DNA of 64,000 nt from Cyanobacteriota bacterium erpe_2018_sw_21hr_WHONDRS-SW48-000092_B_bin.40 (GTDB lineage Bacteria; Cyanobacteriota; Vampirovibrionia; Obscuribacterales; Obscuribacteraceae), in NCBI GenBank assembly GCA_030917395.1, contig JAUPUU010000066.1:1-64000 (forward strand). Direction: 5' to 3'. Below, in pieces: positions 50,735-59,166 of this stretch. Made by a program: the position numbers and the translations under genes. Numbering within the stretch: position 1 is the first letter of the stretch; each line of letters begins with the position of its first letter. The notes below the pieces were generated by a model. The model saw only the letters and a list, made by a program, of their open reading frames with translations, searched no databases and was not told where the DNA came from.

Positions 50735-52809
50735 CACTTCATCCAGATGGCAGGTGACTCATTGTCAAAAGCATTCTTGTCTTCAAGGTGGCTTTTCGTT
50801 GGGATGCGTATCTTTTTGCCCTTGCGTGAGGCATTGACTTTGTTTACCGCTTCATCTGTTACCTGGCAGTCGGTAGCATCGATGAAGTTGATATGCGGCA
50901 GCGTGGCTAGTATGTATAAGCCTTCATTGTTGAGTTTACTGGCTTGTAGGTCTAGATGCCGAAGGTTTGGGCAATCAGCTAAAAGTTTTGCATACTGCGT
51001 AGTGAAAGGCATATCTGGTGACTCTATGTAGAGGTTCTGAAGCTCTTGTGAGCCACGGAGGGCCTGGAGTAAGTCGGGCACGCCGTGGTTGTAGCTGAAG
51101 AACAACATCTTCAATTTTTTTAGACCTTTGAACTTCACCAGACCTGCACCTGTGACATGGGTCATATCTAAATTGAGCGATTCAAGATTGGTAAGTTGAT
51201 CTAAGTACGGAACAATGGCGTCGGTAGCTCTGTTGGTTTTTAGGTTTAGTTTTTTAAGGCCTGTTAGCTTTGCTATGTGAGCCATGGGCTCATCCATCTT
51301 GATGGCATTTTCTTGTTCTGGAGCATTGAACATGTAGAGATCGTCGGGTCTGAATGAGTCTATTAATTTGGGGTGAGTAAGAATGTATTCGTTGGCGGAG
51401 AAATGAATTTCTTTTTTTTGCTCTAGTACTACTGTGCCTTTTGCTTCTTGCTGCGACTTTTTGCTTGCGTAGCCAATAGTACCTAAAGATTGCTCTTTGG
51501 GAAATTCAAATCGAATTGTTCTGCCGCCATCAAATGAACTAGAGAAATAGTGCGGTGTTTCGTCTGTCGCAATTGGTACTGCTGCTGGTGCTTTGGCGGT
51601 CGTTTGGCTTTTGGCTGCGGTCTTAAAGTAAACGCTATAAGCAGCAATTAGAAGTGCTCCTATTACTAGCAGAGAGCCTGCAATGGCAATAGCTTTAAGC
51701 TTTACTCTTTTTGATTTGACCAGGACAATTTCTTCTTCTTCTCCTTCGTCATCTATAGCATTATCTTCAAATTGATCAGAAAAGCGATTGAGATTGATGC
51801 TGGTATTAAATGGTGACATGCTGATTGGGTTACCAGCCAGAATGTCTTGCAAATCATCACCAACCCGCTCTAGATTGGGATAACGATTCATTGGTGCCTT
51901 TGCCAGCATAGTTGCGACCAAGTGTTCCATTGATTCTGGAAAATCTAAGCCACTGGCTTCGTATAGTGAGGGTGGCTCAATTTGGCTATGCATAAGCATT
52001 GTTGCCACTGGGTTTTCACCATGAAAGGGCACCTGACCGGTCAGTATTTCAAAGAACGTGCAACCGAGCGAATAGATATCTGAGCGGGCGTCAATGCGTT
52101 TGCCTTCGCATTGCTCTGGGCTCATGTACAGCGGGCTGCCAAAGACTTCACCAATGGTTGTTAGCTTCTGATTGTCGGGGTCGATGGTCCCAGCTAGTTT
52201 GGCTATGCCGAAATCTACGATTTTTACTCTGCCGCCGGTGAAGTCAGGTTCATCCAGAATGACTATATTGCCTGGTTTTATATCGCGGTGTACTATGCCT
52301 TTCTTATGGGCAAAGCCAAGGCCATTGCATATTTCAATAAAGAGGGGCAAGCTCTGCTCTAGGCTGAGGTATCTCTTCTGCTTCAATATTTCGGCTAGAT
52401 TTTTACCCTTGAGGTAGTCCATCACATAGTATGGAATTTTGCCCTGGTGTATACCCAGATTATGAATGCCGACAATATTCGGATGATTAATGCGAGCAAT
52501 GGCTTGGGCTTCTACTTGGAGCCTGCGCCAGGCTATTTCTGAGATTTGCTCGCCACTGATAGTTTTCATGGCGTAGATTTTCTCAAGAATGAGATGGCGC
52601 ACTTTATAAACGTAGCCCATGCCGCCCACACCGAGCAGCTCAATGATCACGTAGTTGTCGCCAATGATATCGCCAGGTTTGAGTTTATCGTCTGATATGT
52701 AAGGCTTAGCGACAGAATCTGTTTGGCCCTGGCCAGTGCTTAAGCGCGTGCTATTTTGACCGTCTGGGTTGAAAGGGTCGAAAGTGCGCTGAGTTTCGTC
52801 TTGTGGCAT
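50734..52809 (-). CDS. Ser/Thr protein kinase with extracytoplasmic LRR domain (copy 3)
   Basis: 691 residues, Hanks-type kinase at about 53-325: Gly loop LGVGGMGYVYKV, Lys82, Glu100, HRDIKPGN (174-181), DFG (199-201) and SPEQ (230-233). All catalytic residues are intact. A conserved N-terminal NSTRLSTGQ may be phosphorylated. A charged linker and a membrane segment (about 372-394) follow. The extracytoplasmic part ends in a leucine-rich-repeat region (about 515-675), for example LTGLKKLNLKTN, LTNLESLNLDMT and CPNLRHLDLQAS. A receptor kinase sensing outside ligands is inferred. Closest to copy 2 next door (nearly identical kinase domain). Confidence 0.92.
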   Translation of the reverse strand: MPQDETQRTFDPFNPDGQNSTRLSTGQGQTDSVAKPYISDDKLKPGDIIGDNYVIIELLGVGGMGYVYKVRHLILEKIYAMKTISGEQISEIAWRRLQVEAQAIARINHPNIVGIHNLGIHQGKIPYYVMDYLKGKNLAEILKQKRYLSLEQSLPLFIEICNGLGFAHKKGIVHRDIKPGNIVILDEPDFTGGRVKIVDFGIAKLAGTIDPDNQKLTTIGEVFGSPLYMSPEQCEGKRIDARSDIYSLGCTFFEILTGQVPFHGENPVATMLMHSQIEPPSLYEASGLDFPESMEHLVATMLAKAPMNRYPNLERVGDDLQDILAGNPISMSPFNTSINLNRFSDQFEDNAIDDEGEEEEIVLVKSKRVKLKAIAIAGSLLVIGALLIAAYSVYFKTAAKSQTTAKAPAAVPIATDETPHYFSSSFDGGRTIRFEFPKEQSLGTIGYASKKSQQEAKGTVVLEQKKEIHFSANEYILTHPKLIDSFRPDDLYMFNAPEQENAIKMDEPMAHIAKLTGLKKLNLKTNRATDAIVPYLDQLTNLESLNLDMTHVTGAGLVKFKGLKKLKMLFFSYNHGVPDLLQALRGSQELQNLYIESPDMPFTTQYAKLLADCPNLRHLDLQASKLNNEGLYILATLPHINFIDATDCQVTDEAVNKVNASRKGKKIRIPTKSHLEDKNAFDNESPAIWMK

Positions 52810-52816
52810 TTGTGGT

Positions 52817-52851
52817 AACCGCTGCTTAGCCTAATCATTATTCCCAGTATT
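52817..52851 (-). promoter_or_regulatory. 5' leader conserved between kinase copies 2 and 3
   Basis: Just upstream of the copy 3 start codon the plus-strand sequence AACCGCTGCTTAG and then CATTATTCCCAGTATT matches the sequence at 55038-55072 upstream of copy 2. The duplication therefore included the leader, and the conserved block may be a promoter, operator or UTR element. Confidence 0.5.
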
Positions 52852-52919
52852 GAGCTGAAACGGCCCTAGCTGCTCAAAAGACGTCTAATTCTTTAAGAGG
52901 CCGAGGGGCCACAGTCTAG

Positions 52920-55028
52920 CTACTTCGGCAATATCCAATCGGTTGGGTCTTCACCACCGAAGGCCTCGTTCAAGTTGGTTCTCACGGTTTTTGAACTCGC
53001 CACGTCTAAATTGCTGCTGGCATGGGCTTTTCTCACTCTAGCAATGCCCAATCTGGTCACTGGGCAGGCCGTCACCCCTACATACTCAAGCTTTGGCAGC
53101 GTTGCAATAACTTTGAGGATTCTATCCGTGGTGGTCGAGCCTTCCAGATCGAGATGCTTTAGATTCGGGCAGTCGGTGAGCAAATGGGCGCATTCTAGGT
53201 CGATTGTCTGACCTTCGAGATAGAGGTTTTCGATTTTTGTCGAGCCGGCTAGGGCTCTTAGCATGTCCTTACAGCCGTTATTGTGACTAAATGATAGATA
53301 GGTGAGATTCTTCAACTGTTTCAGTTTGCTCAATTCAGTGTGACTGATACGGGTGTCACAGAGCTTGAGGGTTTTCAAATTTGGCAATCGGCTGAGATAT
53401 TCAACGGCAGAGTCGGAGGTGTTACTCATGTCTAAATTGAGAACCTCTAAGCCCGTAAGTTTGGCAATATGGGGTATGGCCGAATTGACGTCGCACTCTT
53501 TGCTCGTTTTCTCAATGTCTGTAATTATTGAAGATTGTGGCGCAGCGAAGGAATGCAGGTCGTTTTCTTTGAATAAGTCGAAACACTCAGGGTGTGTTAT
53601 GGCATCTTCATTGGCCGTGAAATAAAGTCTTTCATTCTTCTTGAATGTGAGTATAGATTGAGCTTGCTTGGCCTGTGGGTCGTTGTAGACGGTCGAAATC
53701 GTTCCTATTGAATGGTCTTCAGGAAAATTGAATTGAATTTGGCCGTTGCTGAGCACATGTGAGTACTTTTCGTTAGTTGCGGGCGAGGTTTTTGCCACAA
53801 GGGCTTTTGTCGCTACGGCAGTGGTTTTGTCTATTGTTCGTTGATTAATGAAGTAGAAAATAATCACCATCAGCGATACTATTAACGAGCTGGCAAGGAT
53901 AGCTATTTTTCTTGGTGTAATGCTCTCAATAGCTCTGAGCGCGGTTGCTCCTTCTGTGAGTGGTAATTGCTTACCGTCTTCATCTTTAAGCAATCGTTTT
54001 GGCATTCCGTGGGCGTTGAAAGGAGAGGCACTAATTTCTCTTCCTTCAAGAATACTCTGCAGATCCTCGGCCACTGACTCTAAATTGGGATAACGATCCA
54101 TGGGAGCTTTAGCCAGCATGGTTGCCACCAAGTTTTCCATTGATTCGGGAAAATCTATGCCCCTCGCTTCATGGAGTGTTGGCGGCTTAGCCTGGCTGTG
54201 CATTAACATTGTGGCCACTGGGTTTTCGCCATGAAATGGCACTTCACCGCAAAGCACTTCAAAGAAAGTACAACCGAGCGAATAGATGTCCGAACGGGCG
54301 TCAATTCTTTTGCCTTCGCATTGCTCTGGGCTCATGTACAGCGGGCTGCCAAAGACTTCGCCAATGGTTGTGAGCTTTTGATTGTCTGGGTCGATGGTGC
54401 CAGCTAATTTGGCTATGCCGAAGTCTACAATTTTTACTCGGGCACCATTGAAATCCGGTTCGTCCAGAATAACTATGTTGCCTGGTTTGATGTCGCGGTG
54501 GACGATGCCTTTTTTATGGGCAAAGCCAAGACCTTTGCAGATCTCGATAAATATAGGCAGGCTCTGCTTTAAGCTCAGGTGTCTCTTTTTCTTGAGAATC
54601 TGGGCTAGATTATTGCCCTTAAGATAGTCCATCACGTAGTACGGAATTTTGCCCTGGTGAATTCCGAGGTTGTGGATGCCAACGATATTCGGATGATTAA
54701 TGCGCGCGATAGCCTGGGCTTCAACCTGAAGTCTGCGCCAGGCTATTTCTGAGATTTGCTCGCCACTGATGGTTTTCATGGCGTATATTTTCTCAAGAAT
54801 GAGATGACGCACTTTGTAGACATAGCCCATGCCGCCGATACCGAGAAGTTCGAGGATGACATAGTTATCACCAATGATATCGCCAGGCTTTAATTTGTCA
54901 TCCGAAATATAGGGCTTAGCGCCAATGCTTGGCTGGTTTTGGCCAGAGGTCAATCGCGTTTCGTTTTGACCATTTGGCTCAAAATCTCCAAAAGTTCCAA
55001 AATTTTGCTGAGGTTCTTTGGGGGCCAT
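52920..55028 (-). CDS. Ser/Thr protein kinase with extracytoplasmic LRR domain (copy 2)
   Basis: 702 residues. Kinase domain about 55-330 with Gly loop LGIGGMGYVYKV, Lys85, HRDIKPGN (177-184), DFG (202-204) and SPEQ. The region from Gly loop to about residue 330 is almost the same as in copy 3. Conserved NETRLTSGQ near the N-terminus. Membrane segment about 374-395. The outer region (about 405-702) is more diverged, with LRR units such as LTGLEVLNLDMS, LPNLKTLKLCDT and CPNLKHLDLEGS. So the sensor evolves faster than the kinase, which suggests different ligands with a common output. Confidence 0.92.
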   Translation of the reverse strand: MAPKEPQQNFGTFGDFEPNGQNETRLTSGQNQPSIGAKPYISDDKLKPGDIIGDNYVILELLGIGGMGYVYKVRHLILEKIYAMKTISGEQISEIAWRRLQVEAQAIARINHPNIVGIHNLGIHQGKIPYYVMDYLKGNNLAQILKKKRHLSLKQSLPIFIEICKGLGFAHKKGIVHRDIKPGNIVILDEPDFNGARVKIVDFGIAKLAGTIDPDNQKLTTIGEVFGSPLYMSPEQCEGKRIDARSDIYSLGCTFFEVLCGEVPFHGENPVATMLMHSQAKPPTLHEARGIDFPESMENLVATMLAKAPMDRYPNLESVAEDLQSILEGREISASPFNAHGMPKRLLKDEDGKQLPLTEGATALRAIESITPRKIAILASSLIVSLMVIIFYFINQRTIDKTTAVATKALVAKTSPATNEKYSHVLSNGQIQFNFPEDHSIGTISTVYNDPQAKQAQSILTFKKNERLYFTANEDAITHPECFDLFKENDLHSFAAPQSSIITDIEKTSKECDVNSAIPHIAKLTGLEVLNLDMSNTSDSAVEYLSRLPNLKTLKLCDTRISHTELSKLKQLKNLTYLSFSHNNGCKDMLRALAGSTKIENLYLEGQTIDLECAHLLTDCPNLKHLDLEGSTTTDRILKVIATLPKLEYVGVTACPVTRLGIARVRKAHASSNLDVASSKTVRTNLNEAFGGEDPTDWILPK

Positions 55029-55037
55029 TTATCTACT

Positions 55038-55072
55038 AACCGCTGGTTCGCTTAGGCATTATTCCCATTATT
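55038..55072 (-). promoter_or_regulatory. 5' leader conserved between kinase copies 2 and 3
   Basis: AACCGCTG, CTTAG and CATTATTCCCATTATT (plus-strand reading) correspond to the leader of copy 3 at 52817-52851. The remaining bases to 55263 contain two interrupted hairpins, for example AGAGTTTTC/GAGAACTCT (55162-55170 and 55188-55196), without T-runs on the minus strand. They separate copy 1 from copy 2. Confidence 0.45.
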
Positions 55073-55263
55073 CGTGAACTGTGGCTTTATCTTGGCCCAG
55101 CTTTTGCTGGTCTCTTTCGTACCCGCCTAGCCATAGCGGGTTCTTTAGATTAGCTGATTGTAGAGTTTTCAAAGCATCGATTTTGTTGAGAACTCTATGG
55201 AGGGCTTTATATATGCGGCCCATGCTGACAGTGCCCCTTGCATACAGCCAATTTGGTTAAAAT

Positions 55264-57477
55264 TTACTCGTCAAAGATAATCGTATTGATTTGGGGAAAT
55301 TGCCTTCTCAGCATCTTTTGGCAGTGCGGGGTCCAGGAGGGTGACGCAAAGTCAACTTCTTCAAGGCTGGGCATTTGCTTGAGAATCGGCAAACAGCTTT
55401 CGTCTATTTTGTTTCCACTGGCGTAGAGCATTTTTAAGTTTGGCAAAGTGGCCAGAATTGCCAAGCCTTCTCGATCAAGTTTGCAGTCATCCAAATCTAG
55501 GCGGGTGAGGTTCTTACAACTAGCAATTAATTTTAGGTCGCTCAGGGTCAGGGTTTGATTGGCGGGTCGATCTAATTTGAGCAAGGTAAGTTTTTTCGAA
55601 CCAGCTAGTGCTTTTAGCAGTGTACTTACTTGGGTGCCTTCGCTATAGGTCAACTTCTCTAGCTCTTTTATTCTGGTGAGCTCGCTTAAACCCTTGCCGC
55701 TTATACTAGTTTTACTGGCACGTAGAATCGTTAGACTGGGAAGCTTGTTTATTTGGGTGATGCATTTGTCAGTGGCGTTGGGGCACTCCATTAAGTCAAG
55801 CTTTTTCAGGCCAGTCAAACGCGGCAAATGCTTGATTGCTAATTCGATGTCGCTTTCATAGCTTTCTGGCAGCATAAATTCACCATTGCCGCTGCCCGGC
55901 TTTACTGGAGGCATTGCCTGCAGAAAGAGGCGCATACCCCAGAGATCATCGGGCCTGAAACGCTCTAAGTTGTAGAGCTGATCCATCAACTGCGGGGAGG
56001 CCACTAATTCAAGCTTAGTGGAAATGGGAAATTGCCTAGAGCCTTTGGCTGACCAGTATTCACGACCTTCATTGATGATCATGCGACCGAGATAATTGTC
56101 TTTAGGGAAGTCAAATTGTTTGACTTGTTTACCGTCGGCGCCAACGACAATGTGGCTAAATGGTTGCTTCTCTGTAGCGCTAATTGCTTTTGCTTTAGTA
56201 TCGCTAGTGGTGCTAGCCACTTTGACTGCTTGAGCTTTCACTGCTGTTGCTGCTGCTTTGGCACCAACTTGCTTGGTACCGCGAACTTTCTCATTCTGTT
56301 TGGTTATGAAAAACCAACTAGCGGCAGCGATGAGAACAGTTGCTGTGGCGATAGCCAGGATTACTCCAGTAGCTAATCTTCTGGTTGGTTGGTCCTCTCC
56401 CTCTTGTTCTTCTGGTGCTAAGAACGTATGGGTGTCAAATAGTGCTTTAGTCTTTACTTCTCTGCCAGCGGCGATTGATTGCAAGTCTTCTGCTACTTTG
56501 TCTAAACTTTGGTAGCGATCCATTGGTACTTTGGCCAGTAGCGTCGCCACTAATTCTTCAATTTCATCAGGGAAATTCTTGCCAGAAGCGGCACTCATTG
56601 ACGGTGGTTCATGGCTTTGGTGCATGACCATTGTTTGCACAGGGTTGTTGCCTTTGAAAGGCGGGTGGCCAACCAGGGCTTCAAAAAGTGTACAGCCGAC
56701 CGAGTAAATATCAGAGCGAGCATCGATGCGCTTGCCTTCACATTGTTCAGGGCTCATATAGTACGGGCTGCCGAAAACTTCTCCGATACAGGTGAGGTTT
56801 TGATTGTTTGGATCGCTGGCACCAGATAATTTAGCAATGCCGAAGTCGACTATTTTTACTGTTGCGCCAGAGCTATCAGGCTCTTTGAGTAAGATGATAT
56901 TGCCTGGCTTGATGTCGCGGTGAATAATGCCCTTCTTGTGGGCGTAGGCGAGACCTTTGCAGATTTCGATGAAAATTGGTAGAGCTTGAGCCAATGTCAG
57001 GCTGCCGCGCTTGAGCCGGTCGGCCAGAGCTTCGCCGTCGAGTAAATCCATGACATAGTAGGGCAGCCGATCTTCATGCAAGCCAAGATTGTGAATGCCG
57101 ACAATATTGGGGTGATTCATGCGGGCAATGGCCTGTGCTTCGACTTGCAGGCGGCGCCAGGCGATTTCACTGACATGCTGAGAACTCAGAGTTTTCATTG
57201 CATACTGCTTTTGCAGAATGCGGTGGCGCACACGATAGACATAGCCCATGCCGCCTACGCCGATGAGCGAGATGATTTCATAATTTTCGCCCACGATATC
57301 TAGGGCATGAAGTTTGCCGTCGTTTAGTTGGGCCGGGGCAATCGTGATGTTCGAATCTGTCAGCCCCAAGTTTGGGCCGCCGGTTAATCTTGTACTATCT
57401 TGGCATTCCAGACTGAGGTTGGGGCCTGGGTCTGTGTTGATGCCAGAGAAGCTCTGAGATTGATCGTTGTGATTCAT
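55264..57477 (-). CDS. Ser/Thr protein kinase with extracytoplasmic LRR domain (copy 1)
   Basis: 737 residues, the first transcribed and most diverged of the three. Kinase domain about 66-345: Gly loop IGVGGMGYVYRV, Lys95, HRDIKPGN (187-194), DFG (211-213), SPEQ, and the same ARSDIYSVGC segment. The N-terminus has QDSTRLTGG, the same TRLT motif as the other copies. Membrane segment about 369-391, then a Lys/Ala/Thr-rich linker and an outer domain of about 320 residues with LRR units (LTGLKKLDLMEC, LPSLTILRASKT, CKNLTRLDLDDC). Kinase catalysis should be normal. It follows the coiled-coil gene by 79 bases with a hairpin between. Confidence 0.92.
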   Translation of the reverse strand: MNHNDQSQSFSGINTDPGPNLSLECQDSTRLTGGPNLGLTDSNITIAPAQLNDGKLHALDIVGENYEIISLIGVGGMGYVYRVRHRILQKQYAMKTLSSQHVSEIAWRRLQVEAQAIARMNHPNIVGIHNLGLHEDRLPYYVMDLLDGEALADRLKRGSLTLAQALPIFIEICKGLAYAHKKGIIHRDIKPGNIILLKEPDSSGATVKIVDFGIAKLSGASDPNNQNLTCIGEVFGSPYYMSPEQCEGKRIDARSDIYSVGCTLFEALVGHPPFKGNNPVQTMVMHQSHEPPSMSAASGKNFPDEIEELVATLLAKVPMDRYQSLDKVAEDLQSIAAGREVKTKALFDTHTFLAPEEQEGEDQPTRRLATGVILAIATATVLIAAASWFFITKQNEKVRGTKQVGAKAAATAVKAQAVKVASTTSDTKAKAISATEKQPFSHIVVGADGKQVKQFDFPKDNYLGRMIINEGREYWSAKGSRQFPISTKLELVASPQLMDQLYNLERFRPDDLWGMRLFLQAMPPVKPGSGNGEFMLPESYESDIELAIKHLPRLTGLKKLDLMECPNATDKCITQINKLPSLTILRASKTSISGKGLSELTRIKELEKLTYSEGTQVSTLLKALAGSKKLTLLKLDRPANQTLTLSDLKLIASCKNLTRLDLDDCKLDREGLAILATLPNLKMLYASGNKIDESCLPILKQMPSLEEVDFASPSWTPHCQKMLRRQFPQINTIIFDE

Positions 57478-57490
57478 GTTTTAGGATTCC

Positions 57491-57509
57491 GGGATGCCAA
57501 ATGCATCCC
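57491..57509 (-). other. Hairpin in the leader of kinase copy 1
   Basis: GGGATGC pairs with GCATCCC (7 bp, 5-base loop) 14 to 32 bases before the start codon of kinase copy 1. No T-run follows in the direction of transcription, so a translational or processing element is as likely as a terminator. Confidence 0.5.
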
Positions 57510-57556
57510 TAGTTATATAGCTTTTGTATAGAAAAAACTGTATTGCAATACCATTG

Positions 57557-58717
57557 CTAAATATCTAGTTTTGCTATCTCAGTTTTCAATAGAGCAGTGT
57601 TACTTTCGCACATATCGAGCAGACGCGCCGCCTGCTGCCACTCTTCGTCTTTGAGGGCACGTTTCATTTGGGGCAGGGTTTGTCTCAGCTTCTCTAGAGT
57701 GCTTTGAGCCTTACTGGCATCTGGGTGGTATTTTTTTAGCAGGGTGGCCATTCTTGCCAGATCTTCACGCAAACTTGTCGACTCATTCGCTAAAAGATTA
57801 AAATTGACTGGCGGCTGGTCTTCTGTACTGACTTGAACACTGCGTTCGGCACGAACTTCGTACTGCATCAGGGCTTGTGATTCAATCAGTCCTAGTCGTA
57901 GAAATTTTTCCAAGTCGTTAGTATTGTCTTTCATGTAGGCTGTTAGCGCTGATTCTAAGCTGCTTTCAAGTGAATGCATTTGTGAACGAATTTGATTGAT
58001 TTGGTTTAGGCCCGGCGCTGTGGTCAGGCTTGAAAATTTTGTTGTGATTTGCCAGGCGAAGCTACTGAGTGAGCGGAGTGTTTTATTCTGGTGCTTTTGA
58101 ACGTAGAGTTCATCGTTGTTCAAATGACCGTAGATATACTGCGCCCAGACTTGCCCGCATTCAGCTAACTTTGTCGCCTTTCTGTTACTAGTTCCAGGCT
58201 GTCCGTAGCTCTCAATTGCGTCCTGCAGCGATTGAACAACTGCTAGTAGTCGCTCTTGCAGTCTACGATTTAAATTGATTTTCTTGTATTCGACCACCAG
58301 CTTGATTTTTGTAATCGCTTCAATTAAAGCTTGGATACTTTCTTCACAGCTCCCTTCTGCAAATTGTGGCGCTGGGGCTGTTATTTGTGATAGCTCTGTT
58401 TTGTTGCTATTAAAGTGTTTTTTTGCCAGGTCGACGTGCAAGAGTCCGCGCCGACAATGTTCGATGGCTTCCTCATAGTCATCTTCGGTGACTGAGTGCT
58501 TGGCTTTTTGGTAAGCGCGGCGTGCTTTTGCTAGGCGCAGATGTGACAGATGGCGGTGCACTCCGTCGCTTTCGTGGTCGCTAGAATGATCGCTAGAATA
58601 GTTTTCGTTGCTGTTGATGCTTTCTTCGGCAATGCTGTTTGAGAGCAGCGCTAAGAGTTCTTCAGCCACTTGCTGTGTTTGTTTTAGAGGTTTGTCGAAA
58701 TCGAAAGTGTCAATCAT
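57557..58717 (-). CDS. Coiled-coil protein of unknown function
   Basis: 386 residues, almost entirely helical, without signal peptide or membrane segment. A Ser/Asp/His-rich stretch (about 33-58) divides a short N-terminal helix from the main part. TPR-like elements appear near residue 65-95 (RLAKARRAYQKAKHSVTEDD, EAIEHCRRGLLH). The rest has long amphipathic helices (LERLRQ-like patterns). No family recognised. The ATGA overlap with the gene before it and its place downstream of CstA indicate co-transcription and a common role, perhaps in regulating the transporter, which is inference. Confidence 0.75.
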   Translation of the reverse strand: MIDTFDFDKPLKQTQQVAEELLALLSNSIAEESINSNENYSSDHSSDHESDGVHRHLSHLRLAKARRAYQKAKHSVTEDDYEEAIEHCRRGLLHVDLAKKHFNSNKTELSQITAPAPQFAEGSCEESIQALIEAITKIKLVVEYKKINLNRRLQERLLAVVQSLQDAIESYGQPGTSNRKATKLAECGQVWAQYIYGHLNNDELYVQKHQNKTLRSLSSFAWQITTKFSSLTTAPGLNQINQIRSQMHSLESSLESALTAYMKDNTNDLEKFLRLGLIESQALMQYEVRAERSVQVSTEDQPPVNFNLLANESTSLREDLARMATLLKKYHPDASKAQSTLEKLRQTLPQMKRALKDEEWQQAARLLDMCESNTALLKTEIAKLDI

Positions 58718-59163
58718 TTAGCTTCTTCTTTTTCGTCTTCGTTTTCATCTCTGTTTTCGTCTTGGTTGGCATCGAGTAATTCGCCTTCATAGCTGAGCAA
58801 GCGCTTCTCAAGGCGTTCCATCGTGTGCTGGAACCAATCATGCAAATGCTTTTGTGTTTCCACTAAGTCTAAAAATGTATCTTGACCAAGAATATGTTCA
58901 GTGGCTTCAGCAGCCAAAATGTCTTGAGCGAATTTGGCGTAGAACCAGGCGACGTTTAGCGATTTATTTGTTTGCAGGCGATCATATTGCGCCAAGCTTT
59001 TTACTGCCTCAGATATGGCCGATTCGGCGTTAATGATCGATAAGTCGACCACCTCGCTTCTGTGATAATCTGCAGCGGCTTGCGCTTCTTTGATGGCGCT
59101 AACAAATTGTTCTAGAGCAGCTATGCGCTCTATTAAAAGCCTACTTTCGCTTGGTTTCGGCAT
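58714..59163 (-). CDS. Small helical protein of unknown function
   Basis: 149 residues, all-helical, acidic at the C-terminus (an Asp/Glu/Asn/Lys tail). No recognised domain. The start lies 3 bases after the CstA stop, and the end overlaps the next gene start by 4 bases (ATGA), so it is translationally coupled between CstA and the coiled-coil protein. Expected to be cytoplasmic, possibly binding the coiled-coil partner. Confidence 0.72.
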   Translation of the reverse strand: MPKPSESRLLIERIAALEQFVSAIKEAQAAADYHRSEVVDLSIINAESAISEAVKSLAQYDRLQTNKSLNVAWFYAKFAQDILAAEATEHILGQDTFLDLVETQKHLHDWFQHTMERLEKRLLSYEGELLDANQDENRDENEDEKEEAK

Positions 59164-59166
59164 ATC

